This document shows positions 35,392 to 43,453 of a stretch of DNA of 64,000 nucleotides, in pieces; position 1 is the first letter of the stretch, and the number at the start of each line of letters is the position of its first letter. This stretch comes from Thiotrichales bacterium. Lineage in GTDB: Bacteria; Pseudomonadota; Gammaproteobacteria; Francisellales; CACEW01. A program made the position numbers and the translations under genes. The notes under the pieces were generated by a model. The model saw nothing but the letters and a program-made list of their open reading frames with translations, ran no database searches and was not told the origin of the DNA. The DNA is taken from assembly GCA_947476405.1 (NCBI GenBank), contig CANJQG010000001.1, forward strand, positions 52,886 through 116,885, in the 5' to 3' direction.

Positions 35392-36416
35392 ATTTTCTCT
35401 TTTTCCCATTCGCTAGTTTCTAATTTTTTCATAATATCATATACGAGTGGCCTTGTCTCCAGGTTTTTAAGCGCAGAAATCATATAGATTTTTCCGGTCC
35501 AGGAAATCTCCTTAACTATGGCTGCAACCCTTATGGATGCTTCATCTTCGCTTAATAAATCAACTTTGTTAAAGACCAGCCAACATTCTTTTTCAGCCAA
35601 ATCCTTACTATATTTGCTGAGCTCTTCCGTAATTAATTCAATATCATCCGCCACATCGTGTTCATCAAAAGGGGCCAGATCAACAATATGCAAAAGAAGT
35701 CGGGTTCGCGTCAAATGTTTTAAAAATTTGAGACCCAGACCTGCACCTTCTGCAGCGCCTTCAATCACGCCCGGAATATCAGCCATGACAAAACTTTTAT
35801 AAGGGCCCGCTGAGACCACACCCAGATTAGGATGCATGGTCGTGAAAGGATAATCAGCCACTTTGGGAGTCGCTGCGGATACAGCACGAATGAGGCTGGA
35901 TTTTCCGGCATTCGGCAAGCCCAGCAATCCTACATCTGCGAGAAGCTTCAGCTCCATGCGAATCCGTCTTGTTTCGCCAAGACCACCCGGGATGGTTTGA
36001 CGGGGCGCACGATTAGTACTGCTTTTAAAATGGGAATTGCCCAAACCGCGCTCTCCGCCTTTTGCGACAAGGAGGCGCTCATGTGCAGTGAGCACTTCTC
36101 CGATTAATTCATTGGTTTCCAGATCGAACACTTGCGTACCCATCGGGACGCGTAAAATCATCTCATCGCCATGCTTTCCCGTGCATTGACTGCCCATCCC
36201 ATGCTCGCCTTTTTGCGCTTTAAATCGGCGAGTATAGCGATAATCAATCAAAGTATTGAGATTAGGATCGGCTTCAACAAAGATCGAGCCGCCTCCGCCT
36301 CCATCGCCGCCATCTGGCCCGCCGAGTGGGATATATTTTTCGCGACGAAAGCTGAGGCAGCCGTTGCCCCCTTTTCCGGCTTCAACATCGATGACCACTT
36401 CATCAACAAACTTCAT
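35388..36416 (-). CDS. obgE: GTPase ObgE/CgtA
   Basis: Essential GTPase for 50S subunit assembly and stress control. The glycine-rich Obg fold occupies residues 1-158 (GKGGNGCLSFRREK, GGDGGGGG, GSQCTGKHG). The G domain follows with P-loop GLPNAGKSS, switch DIPGVIEGAAEG, and NKVD. It is full length (342 residues) and lacks a long C-terminal tail. The usual neighbours rplU-rpmA are not in front; instead a HU/IHF-type gene is coupled behind it. Confidence 0.96.
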   Translation of the reverse strand: MKFVDEVVIDVEAGKGGNGCLSFRREKYIPLGGPDGGDGGGGGSIFVEADPNLNTLIDYRYTRRFKAQKGEHGMGSQCTGKHGDEMILRVPMGTQVFDLETNELIGEVLTAHERLLVAKGGERGLGNSHFKSSTNRAPRQTIPGGLGETRRIRMELKLLADVGLLGLPNAGKSSLIRAVSAATPKVADYPFTTMHPNLGVVSAGPYKSFVMADIPGVIEGAAEGAGLGLKFLKHLTRTRLLLHIVDLAPFDEHDVADDIELITEELSKYSKDLAEKECWLVFNKVDLLSEDEASIRVAAIVKEISWTGKIYMISALKNLETRPLVYDIMKKLETSEWEKEKI

Positions 36417-36531
36417 CAGATGATCCTGATTTCATAAAAAAATTATTCTATATGCTTAGGCGCTTCCTGTCAAACTGGCTTTATCCGGATTTATCAGGTA
36501 TAATAGAAAATTACTTTTTTTGGAGTGTTTG

Positions 36532-37110
36532 ATGACTGCAAGACCCATTACCCCTGAGTTGATTCGTGAAGTAGAGGCCCATGCAACCTTACTTTTTTCA
36601 AAGGCGCAGATTGATGCGGGCCTGGATAAAATGACCCAAAAAATGCGTGAAGTGCTCGAAAAATCAAACCCTATTTTGCTTACGGTCATGAATGGTGGAT
36701 TGTTTGTTGCGAGTGAAATCGGCTTACGCCTGAATTTTCCTTTGCAAATGGATTATATTCATGCGACGCGTTATCACGGCGAGGTGACGGGATCCAGTAT
36801 TCACTGGAAACGAGAGCCCTCTTTGGATCTAAACGGGCGAGTTGTCGTCATTGTGGATGATATTCTGGATGGCGGGATTACGTTGCAAGCGGTTAAAGAT
36901 TATTGTCACGGACATGGCGCAAGCAAAACATACACGGCTGTTTTGATGGATAAAGTGAATGCGCGTTTGCCAGAAGGGTTGGCGCATCCGGATTTCGTTG
37001 CAATTGAAGAGCCTGAAAATCATTATGTCTATGGATTTGGCCTGGATTATCATGATTATCTCCGCAATATTCCTGCGATTTATTGTGTCGCACCTCAACA
37101 TATGTTCTAA
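36532..37110 (+). CDS. hpt: Hypoxanthine(-guanine) phosphoribosyltransferase
   Basis: Purine salvage: converts hypoxanthine or guanine plus PRPP to IMP or GMP. The 192-residue type I PRTase has the PRPP-binding motif VVIVDDILDGGITL (about residues 102-115), the flexible-loop region after MDYIHATRYHGE, and the late VYGFGLDYHDYLRN segment. ATG 36532 lies eight bases after GGAG; a frame upstream to a TTG at 36520 is unlikely. TATAAT at 36499-36504 is a plausible -10. It is first in a run with the OPT transporter and tusE. Confidence 0.9.
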   Translation: MTARPITPELIREVEAHATLLFSKAQIDAGLDKMTQKMREVLEKSNPILLTVMNGGLFVASEIGLRLNFPLQMDYIHATRYHGEVTGSSIHWKREPSLDLNGRVVVIVDDILDGGITLQAVKDYCHGHGASKTYTAVLMDKVNARLPEGLAHPDFVAIEEPENHYVYGFGLDYHDYLRNIPAIYCVAPQHMF

Positions 37111-37128
37111 ATTTTTCTGGAGATTTTA

Positions 37129-39045
37129 ATGGATTCAAATCAACCAGCTCCGCGCTTGGAGTTTACGCTTAAAGCTTTTGTTTTTTCGATGTTACTGGCG
37201 GTTTTACTTGCAGCCTCTAATGCGTATTTGGCTTTAAAAATTGGCACGACGATTTCAGCGTCGATTCCCGCAGCGGTTTTAGCCATTGGGCTATTTCGTT
37301 TTTTTAAAAAATCATCTGTATTTGAATGCAACCTCGTTCAAACCGCCGCCTCAAGTGGCGAAGGAATCGCTGCGGCAGTAGCCTTTATTTTACCCGCAAT
37401 GATTATTTTACACTTGTGGAATCATTTTGATTATATTGATACAGCCTTAATTGTCGGTTTTGGTGGCTTGATGGGGGTGTTGTTTTCAATCCCATTACGG
37501 CAGGTTTTGCTTTATCTGCCAGAATTGCGCTTTCCGGAAGGCACTGCAATTGGAAATGTCCTGCGCGCGAGTGCCGAAGGAAAAGGCTTGTTAAAATATT
37601 TACTGAGAGGCGTATTGGGCGGTGGCGTGGTGACCTTTTTGCAGGATGGGTTTCAAGTGATTGCGGATAATATTCAAATCTGGGGCTCCTCACGAAACAT
37701 TTTATTTGGCATGGGGATTGGCTTTAGTCCTGCCGCCTTTGCAGCGGGCTTTATTATTGGCCCCGCAGTCTGCATGAGTTTATTGTTGGGCATTGTAATT
37801 GGGTGGGTGATTTTGATTCCGATTTTAAGTCATTTTTATCCCATTTTAGGCATGGATCCCACCGATGCGGTCTCCACCTTATGGTCACAGCATTTACGTT
37901 TTGTAGGCGTAGGCACGATGTTAATTGGCGGAGTCTGGACTTTATTACAATTAATGCGCCCCATGATTGCAGGATTTCGTGTTGCGTTTTCAAGCTTGCA
38001 TGATAAAAAAATTCTCCTCAATACCGAAAAAAACATCCCCATGTTTTGGCTGTTAACCGGAATTGTGGTGATTTCAATCTGTTTATTTTTACTAGTTGCA
38101 GGCTTGATTGATCACTTGGATTTGAATTTCTCAACCCCGTTTATTTTAGAGGCCAGCTTTATTACCTTGATTTTCTTAATTGTGGTGGGCTTTTTATTAG
38201 CGACGGTTTGCGGATATTTGACCGGCGTGGTGGGCTCAACCAATAATCCCTTGTCAGGTATTTTAATTTTATCGATCTTGATTTTGGCCAGCATTTACTT
38301 GGTGCTCTTTCATTTTGATGCCGGAAGTCTGGGTAAAATTGTAGGCCTGGTGATTATGGTTGCGGCCGTCATCGCAGCGATTGCTTCGATTGCAAACGAA
38401 AACATGCAGGACCTGAAAGCCGGCATGATGATTGGCGCCACGCCCTGGAAACAACAAGTCATGTTGGCGCTAGGGGTGGTCGTATCCAGTATCGTGATTG
38501 GTCCGATTTTTGAATTGCTGTTTCAGGCGTATGGAATGGGCGGTGTTTTTCCGCATGCGGGGATGAATGCAGCACAGTCTTTATCAGCCCCTCAAGCCAG
38601 TTTAATGGCGGCTGTGGCACAAGGTGTCTTAACCCATAATTTAAATTGGTCCATGGTGAATCTCGGCATCTTTGTCGGTTTTTGCGTGATTGTTTTGGAC
38701 TTGGTTTCACGACATTTAAAAGGGATTCGTTTTCCTGTTTTAGCCGTTGGCTTAGGGATTTACCTTCCTCCTGAAGTCATGACTCCCATCGTCGCCGGAG
38801 GGATCCTGCAATATTTCTTAGCCAAAAAAGTCAATCATGAAAAACTGGAACAAGCCACCTTATTATCCTGCGGCATGGTTGCAGGCTCATCCCTGATGGG
38901 CGTGTTTTTAGCGATTCCCTTTATCATCATGGGAAGCGCCAGTGCGCTTGCGATTGTAGGCCCCGGCTTTACAAATATCGCAGGTATTTTAGGCGTCTTG
39001 AGTTTGATCTTTCTCGCCTATTATGTCTGGCGTTCGGCACGCTAA
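37129..39045 (+). CDS. OPT family oligopeptide transporter
   Basis: A 638-residue polytopic transporter with about 14-16 hydrophobic helices. Features of bacterial OPT proteins are present: the N-terminal NAYLALKIGTTISASIPAAV, LVQTAASSGEGIAAAVAF, and RFPEGTAIGNVLRA. The later NENMQDLKAGMMIGATPWKQQ segment matches the second half of the family. Probably imports small peptides or metal-chelate compounds, which would suit an amino-acid-dependent lifestyle. GGAG precedes the start. The last codon overlaps the start of tusE by one base, so the two are coupled. Confidence 0.93.
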   Translation: MDSNQPAPRLEFTLKAFVFSMLLAVLLAASNAYLALKIGTTISASIPAAVLAIGLFRFFKKSSVFECNLVQTAASSGEGIAAAVAFILPAMIILHLWNHFDYIDTALIVGFGGLMGVLFSIPLRQVLLYLPELRFPEGTAIGNVLRASAEGKGLLKYLLRGVLGGGVVTFLQDGFQVIADNIQIWGSSRNILFGMGIGFSPAAFAAGFIIGPAVCMSLLLGIVIGWVILIPILSHFYPILGMDPTDAVSTLWSQHLRFVGVGTMLIGGVWTLLQLMRPMIAGFRVAFSSLHDKKILLNTEKNIPMFWLLTGIVVISICLFLLVAGLIDHLDLNFSTPFILEASFITLIFLIVVGFLLATVCGYLTGVVGSTNNPLSGILILSILILASIYLVLFHFDAGSLGKIVGLVIMVAAVIAAIASIANENMQDLKAGMMIGATPWKQQVMLALGVVVSSIVIGPIFELLFQAYGMGGVFPHAGMNAAQSLSAPQASLMAAVAQGVLTHNLNWSMVNLGIFVGFCVIVLDLVSRHLKGIRFPVLAVGLGIYLPPEVMTPIVAGGILQYFLAKKVNHEKLEQATLLSCGMVAGSSLMGVFLAIPFIIMGSASALAIVGPGFTNIAGILGVLSLIFLAYYVWRSAR

Positions 39046-39347
39046 TGCAAGAAACGGAGACAAGCTATCTGATTCACTTTGAAGAGTGGACAGAAGCCTG
39101 GGCCCTTCAAAAAGCCATCACCCAGAATCTGACCCTGGATCCCTTTGATTGGCAGCTCATTCATTTTGCAAGACGTTTTTATCAAGAACATCACCTGATG
39201 CCCTTAACCCGTCGCCTGATTAAATTTATCCGCGAAAATCTCAACCCAGACTTTGACAGTATCGCATTACAACAACGCTATACCGACAAGCCTTTACGCG
39301 TGATTGCTTTGATCGCAGGACTACCGAAGCCCATACAATGTATTTAA
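39045..39347 (+). CDS. tusE: TusE/DsrC family sulfur-relay protein
   Basis: A 100-residue DsrC-fold protein. TusE passes sulfur from TusBCD to MnmA for 2-thiolation of U34 in tRNA. The C-terminal GLPKPIQCI places the conserved penultimate cysteine correctly, and the FDWQLIHFARRFYQEHH helix is typical. The second cysteine of dissimilatory DsrC is absent, so the TusE role is favoured. It follows the OPT transporter directly, an unusual neighbour; no tusBCD genes are in the window. The 260 bases after it show nothing besides the terminator of the opposing gene. Confidence 0.9.
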   Translation: MQETETSYLIHFEEWTEAWALQKAITQNLTLDPFDWQLIHFARRFYQEHHLMPLTRRLIKFIRENLNPDFDSIALQQRYTDKPLRVIALIAGLPKPIQCI

Positions 39348-39591
39348 GATTGCCGCATGCAATACTATGCTGCTGCACTTATTTCTAGACAGGGGCTCTG
39401 AGTAGTCACAATATATAAGCGAATAAAAATTATTTTTAACGAGCAGCACTCTTTTTAGAACTACACGTCTTGATCCTTTAGCTAAAAAAAAGAGGCACGT
39501 AAAATAATCGTATAAATTGCGCAACATGCACAAGGCACGCTGCGTAATCTTCCTGTAATGTCTCAGTAAAATCCGAAAACATTTCAAAATA

Positions 39592-39613
39592 ACGCCTAAA
39601 TTTTGAGGCGTTA
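39592..39613 (-). terminator. Probable terminator of the 498-residue hypothetical gene
   Basis: AACGCCT and AGGCGTT form a perfect 7-bp stem with an 8-base A/T-rich loop, overlapping the stop codon at 39611. On the minus strand the stem is followed by ATTTTG, a short T stretch. Confidence 0.55.
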
Positions 39614-41107
39614 TACTTCTGGAGTAGGTGTGATTTCCGCTCTTGATCTTGCCTGTTCAGCAGCGCGCGCTCTAACTTCATCAAAAAATAGGTTAACACG
39701 ATTCAAAATTTGTTCTGTCTTAGATGCATCAGAACCTAATTTAAGACCAAAAAAACCGCCAGCACCTGTACCTAAAAATGCTTTTGATTCTTGAGAAATT
39801 TGAATAGTTGGCGTCAAAATTGTATTTGACAAACACGCTAAAAGACTAATATTTGCCCTTTCTAAATCAGCTTTTTTACCCACAAGGATATCTTTATCTA
39901 TACGAGACAGCATAAAGCCTGGGCGCTTCAATCTACTTTCAATGCTCTTAAGCTGCTTCATTACTTCATCAATTAGTTTTTTTTGATCAGACATTTCTTT
40001 AAGCCCAGTTGGATTGAGGGAATCTAATGATCTTTTATAAAAAATATCTTCAGTATCTGCTGTTTGATTGATGTGAACATCAGGATTATTTACGACTCCG
40101 CGAAAATATTTTTCAGAAGTAATTGGGCTGGGATTATGCCCACCATTTTGTGTGATTAAAGTATGAATTTCTACAGGGCACAGGCTAACTAGATTATTCT
40201 CGCGAATTCTTATCTCACACGTTTCCCTATTTCCAACTTCAAGCGGATCTACCTGAGTATAAATTTTCTTTATTCCTTCCCATAATTTCGACTTATCTTT
40301 AATTAGAACATCTGTTAAACCGCCTTCAGAATCAATATATTTGAGCTGAAGTTCTCCCACAGGCATACCTTTCGGCATTATAAGAACATAACTTTTTTGC
40401 AGATTATCATAATTTTCCGGAAGGGATGTCAGTATTCTAAAGTCACAAAAAGAGCTAGGCATTGACACATCTGTTACTTTAATATTTGGCATTGCTGTAA
40501 TGTGAATAGATAAGTCTAGGTCTCTCAGTTTTGTACTTTTTCCAAGGGCAGAAAAAGCACCTTTCTGGTCGAAGACAGATAAAGAAAAATCTTTACCTGT
40601 GAGTAAATCAGATTGTAGCGCATCATTATCATTCAGTCCCGCTTCTTTTAAGGATTTTTTGATAAATTCTTTCTGGATGTCTTCTATTGTCATATCTATA
40701 TGAATGTCTTGAAGCATAAGGGGGCGTGCATTAATTCTATAAATGATTAATGTGCGCGTGTCCGCTTGTTTTATTTTATTATACGCCCTCAAGAGTTTCT
40801 TAAAGTGAAGCATTTTTGCTTCGCCTCTTTCCTTATCAAGCAGCATAAGTTTTGTAAAACGGGCTTCTATAGACTGGTCGAATTTTACAGTAATTACGGT
40901 GGGGCCATCCTCACTAGTTTTACGAGTAACTTTATATTTGGTAGGCCATTTAAGTATAGACGATTCAACAGGCTCTAATTTTTTCTCAAGCGATTGAGCA
41001 GTCTTCAAAAGCAATTCAACCGCATAGCTCACGTCTTCTTCACTTGGCTGAGGAGCGCTCAGCGTGAACCCACAGTCTAAAATTTTACTTACAACAGTCG
41101 TAACCAT
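39611..41107 (-). CDS. Hypothetical 498-residue soluble protein
   Basis: Not recognised. It has no signal peptide and no clear membrane helix. The N-terminal ~240 residues alternate helices and strands; residues about 395-435 look coiled-coil (MSDQKKLIDEVMKQLKSIES). A glycine-rich patch (FLGTGAGGFFGLKLGS) lies near residue 445, and the protein ends Glu/Arg/Ala-rich (EVRARAAEQARSRAEITP). GAGGGG lies nine bases before the ATG, and a terminator follows, so it is a real monocistronic gene. An isolated, large, family-less cytosolic protein in this type of genome could be a secreted effector, but nothing in the sequence proves this. Confidence 0.8.
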   Translation of the reverse strand: MVTTVVSKILDCGFTLSAPQPSEEDVSYAVELLLKTAQSLEKKLEPVESSILKWPTKYKVTRKTSEDGPTVITVKFDQSIEARFTKLMLLDKERGEAKMLHFKKLLRAYNKIKQADTRTLIIYRINARPLMLQDIHIDMTIEDIQKEFIKKSLKEAGLNDNDALQSDLLTGKDFSLSVFDQKGAFSALGKSTKLRDLDLSIHITAMPNIKVTDVSMPSSFCDFRILTSLPENYDNLQKSYVLIMPKGMPVGELQLKYIDSEGGLTDVLIKDKSKLWEGIKKIYTQVDPLEVGNRETCEIRIRENNLVSLCPVEIHTLITQNGGHNPSPITSEKYFRGVVNNPDVHINQTADTEDIFYKRSLDSLNPTGLKEMSDQKKLIDEVMKQLKSIESRLKRPGFMLSRIDKDILVGKKADLERANISLLACLSNTILTPTIQISQESKAFLGTGAGGFFGLKLGSDASKTEQILNRVNLFFDEVRARAAEQARSRAEITPTPEV

Positions 41108-41191
41108 GCAACACCCCTCTAATTTATTATTTATTATTAATTATATTATTCATTAATAATACCATAAAACGATTGGCTATGCAATAGAAAA

Positions 41192-41229
41192 ACGCGCCTT
41201 AATCATGTCCCTCATGATATAAGGCGCGC
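41192..41229 (-). terminator. Strong intrinsic terminator of the rpoZ-spoT-ridA-rnr operon
   Basis: CGCGCCTTA + ATCATG pair with CATGAT + TAAGGCGCG, a ~15-bp stem with one bulged A and a 5-base loop, followed on the minus strand by TTTTTC. It begins about 35 bases after the rnr stop. Confidence 0.88.
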
Positions 41230-41262
41230 ATTATCTTTGTTTTTTATTTTTGTTCTGCGAAC

Positions 41263-43065
41263 CTAAGCCAGGACAAAATCGACTTTGCGCTCCCAGACAT
41301 TGACTTTTACGACCCGGATTTTTACGGCTTGACCGAGTTGGAAAATCCGGCCGCTGCGTTCGCCGACGAGGCGATGATGCGGGGCGTCGAATTGGTAGAA
41401 ATCACTGGGGAGGCTGCTGATGTGGATCAGGCCGTCGATGAGCAAATCATCGATGGTGACAAACATTCCAAAGCCGGTGACGGCACTGATGATACCGCTG
41501 AAGGTTGCGCCGAGGTGCCTTTTGACTAAACCACATTTTAAGGTGGAGCTGACTTCACGACTGGCCTCGTCGGCTTGACGTTCGGTATGCGAGGCATGAA
41601 TACACATGGCGCGCAGGTCTTCTTCTGCATATTGGGCACCACTGTGATCCTGCTGATCCAGAATCGCGCGAATCAGGCGGTGCACTAATAAATCCGGATA
41701 GCGACGAATCGGGGAGGTAAAATGCGTGTAACCCGCATAGGCTAAGCCATAGTGACCGACATTGTCTGCGCTATAAATCGCTTGATTGAGCGAACGCAGG
41801 ACGACGGTTTGGATGATCGGATAATCTTCGCGCTTTTGAGCGGCTGCCAGAACGGCATTGAGCTCTTTCACCGTTGGCGGTGCTTTGCCCAGCGGAATAC
41901 TCCGGACCTTCAGAAAATCACGAAGATCTTCAAATTTTTCGATCCGCACGCCTTCATGAATCCGATAAATCCCCAATGCTTCGTGTTTGATGAAAAAGTC
42001 AGCGGCTGCAACATTGGCCATCAACATCATTTCTTCAATCAGACGATGCGCATCATTGCGCGGGGTAGATTTGATCTCAGCAAGCTCGCCTTTTTCATCT
42101 AAAATCAAGACCCCTTCAATCGTGTCAAAATCTAATGCGCCCCGCTCCTGACGTGAAGCCAGCAGAATTTTATACAAATCATAGAGCTTGAATACATGCG
42201 GCCCAATTTCAGCGACATCCTGAGCTTCTAACGCTTTTGCCACTTGATTATAAGTCAGGCGCGCCTGTGAACGAATCACAGCAGGATAAAAAGAATAGGA
42301 AACCAACTGCCCTTCTTTGCTGATCAACATATCTGCGACCATCGAAAGACGGTCCACATTGGGTTTTAAAGAGCAGAGTTCGTTGGATAAAATTTCAGGC
42401 AACATGGGGATCACGCGCCCAGGGAAATAAATCGAAGTGCCGCGTGTATAGGCTTCGTTATCCAAATCGGTACCGGGACGGACATAAAAGGAGACGTCTG
42501 CAATCGCCACCATCAGTTTAAATTGACCATTTTTTAAAGGTTCGCAATAGACTGCATCATCAAAATCACGTGCATCTTCGCCATCAATGGTGACAAAAGG
42601 CAGGGCGCGTAAATCCTGACGATTTTGGATTTCTTCAGCGGGAATATCGATATCAAACTGCTTGATTTCTTCCAGCACTTCATCACTCCATTCGTGAGGG
42701 AGATGATGATGCTTGATCGCGGCATTCACTGCCAAATCCCGATTGACGAATTCCTCTTGACGGGGACGGATGACGTAAGGAGGCGGCGCACGATCCTTTC
42801 CTTCAATAAAAGGGCGATAGGCGCCCTCTTGATTGCAAACGAGCTGAGCATCACGAACCATCGCACGCAGGCGGCGACGGACGCCTTCTTTTCCTGAATC
42901 ATCATCAATGACAAACAGATCGATAAAGTCTTCAAGGAATAATTCTGCTTTCGCATCCTTCAAAACTTGTAAAATATATTCCCGACTGGGGACGGGGCGT
43001 TCGTATTTTTCAGCTTCACGTGACAGATTAGGGTCTTTAGCGGCTTGATATTTGGTATTTTTCAT
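41263..43065 (-). CDS. rnr: Ribonuclease R-like exoribonuclease lacking the cold-shock domains
   Basis: 3'-5' exoribonuclease of the RNB family that degrades structured RNA. The N-terminal winged helix (residues about 20-85, SREAEKYERPVPSREYIL and VRRRLRAMVRDAQLV) closely matches E. coli RNase R. It is followed after only ~20 residues by the segment that precedes the RNB domain. The catalytic signature DGEDARDFDDAV is intact at 161-172, and a C-terminal S1 domain is present (about 515-600). The two cold-shock domains, roughly 125 residues in E. coli, are missing, as is the Lys-rich tail, so the protein is 600 instead of ~810 residues. The start overlaps the ridA stop by four bases. Confidence 0.93.
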   Translation of the reverse strand: MKNTKYQAAKDPNLSREAEKYERPVPSREYILQVLKDAKAELFLEDFIDLFVIDDDSGKEGVRRRLRAMVRDAQLVCNQEGAYRPFIEGKDRAPPPYVIRPRQEEFVNRDLAVNAAIKHHHLPHEWSDEVLEEIKQFDIDIPAEEIQNRQDLRALPFVTIDGEDARDFDDAVYCEPLKNGQFKLMVAIADVSFYVRPGTDLDNEAYTRGTSIYFPGRVIPMLPEILSNELCSLKPNVDRLSMVADMLISKEGQLVSYSFYPAVIRSQARLTYNQVAKALEAQDVAEIGPHVFKLYDLYKILLASRQERGALDFDTIEGVLILDEKGELAEIKSTPRNDAHRLIEEMMLMANVAAADFFIKHEALGIYRIHEGVRIEKFEDLRDFLKVRSIPLGKAPPTVKELNAVLAAAQKREDYPIIQTVVLRSLNQAIYSADNVGHYGLAYAGYTHFTSPIRRYPDLLVHRLIRAILDQQDHSGAQYAEEDLRAMCIHASHTERQADEASREVSSTLKCGLVKRHLGATFSGIISAVTGFGMFVTIDDLLIDGLIHISSLPSDFYQFDAPHHRLVGERSGRIFQLGQAVKIRVVKVNVWERKVDFVLA

Positions 43066-43445
43066 GAGAGGGCCATAACCGCTGCGATTTCCACTTCGGC
43101 TCCTTTTGGTAATGAGGCGACGCCAATAACCGCGCGCGCTGGATAGGGTTTTTCAAAATAACCCGCCATGGCATTATTCACGGCTTGAAAATGCGCTAAG
43201 TCAATCAGATAAACAGTGACCTGAACGAGATCATTTAAACTGCCACCTGCGGCTTCTGCAACGGTTTTAAGATTATCTAAAACTTTAGCGATTTTGATTT
43301 CAATCGGGCCTTCTACCATTTGCATGGTCGCGGCATCTAGCGGAATTTGTCCTGACAAAAAGACGATATTTCCGAACTTAATGCCCTGAGAATAACAGCC
43401 AATGGCTGAAGGGGCTTGACTTGAATGTATGGCGATTTTTTCCAT
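43062..43445 (-). CDS. ridA: RidA family reactive-intermediate deaminase
   Basis: A 127-residue RidA/YjgF protein that hydrolyses reactive 2-iminobutanoate/enamine products of amino-acid metabolism. Full-length features are AIGCYSQGIKFGNIVFLSGQIPLD, the NNAMAGYF region, the catalytic-Arg strand YPARAVIGVASLPKGAEVEI, and AVMAL. It lies nine bases behind spoT and overlaps rnr by four bases; rpoZ-spoT-ridA adjacency is seen in many gammaproteobacteria. Confidence 0.95.
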   Translation of the reverse strand: MEKIAIHSSQAPSAIGCYSQGIKFGNIVFLSGQIPLDAATMQMVEGPIEIKIAKVLDNLKTVAEAAGGSLNDLVQVTVYLIDLAHFQAVNNAMAGYFEKPYPARAVIGVASLPKGAEVEIAAVMALS

Positions 43446-43453
43446 TTTAAAAT

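Noticed and set aside
39321..39699. Two minus-strand frames after tusE
   Set aside because: They overlap tusE or the hypothetical gene and the terminator in other frames; no start signals and no family resemblance.
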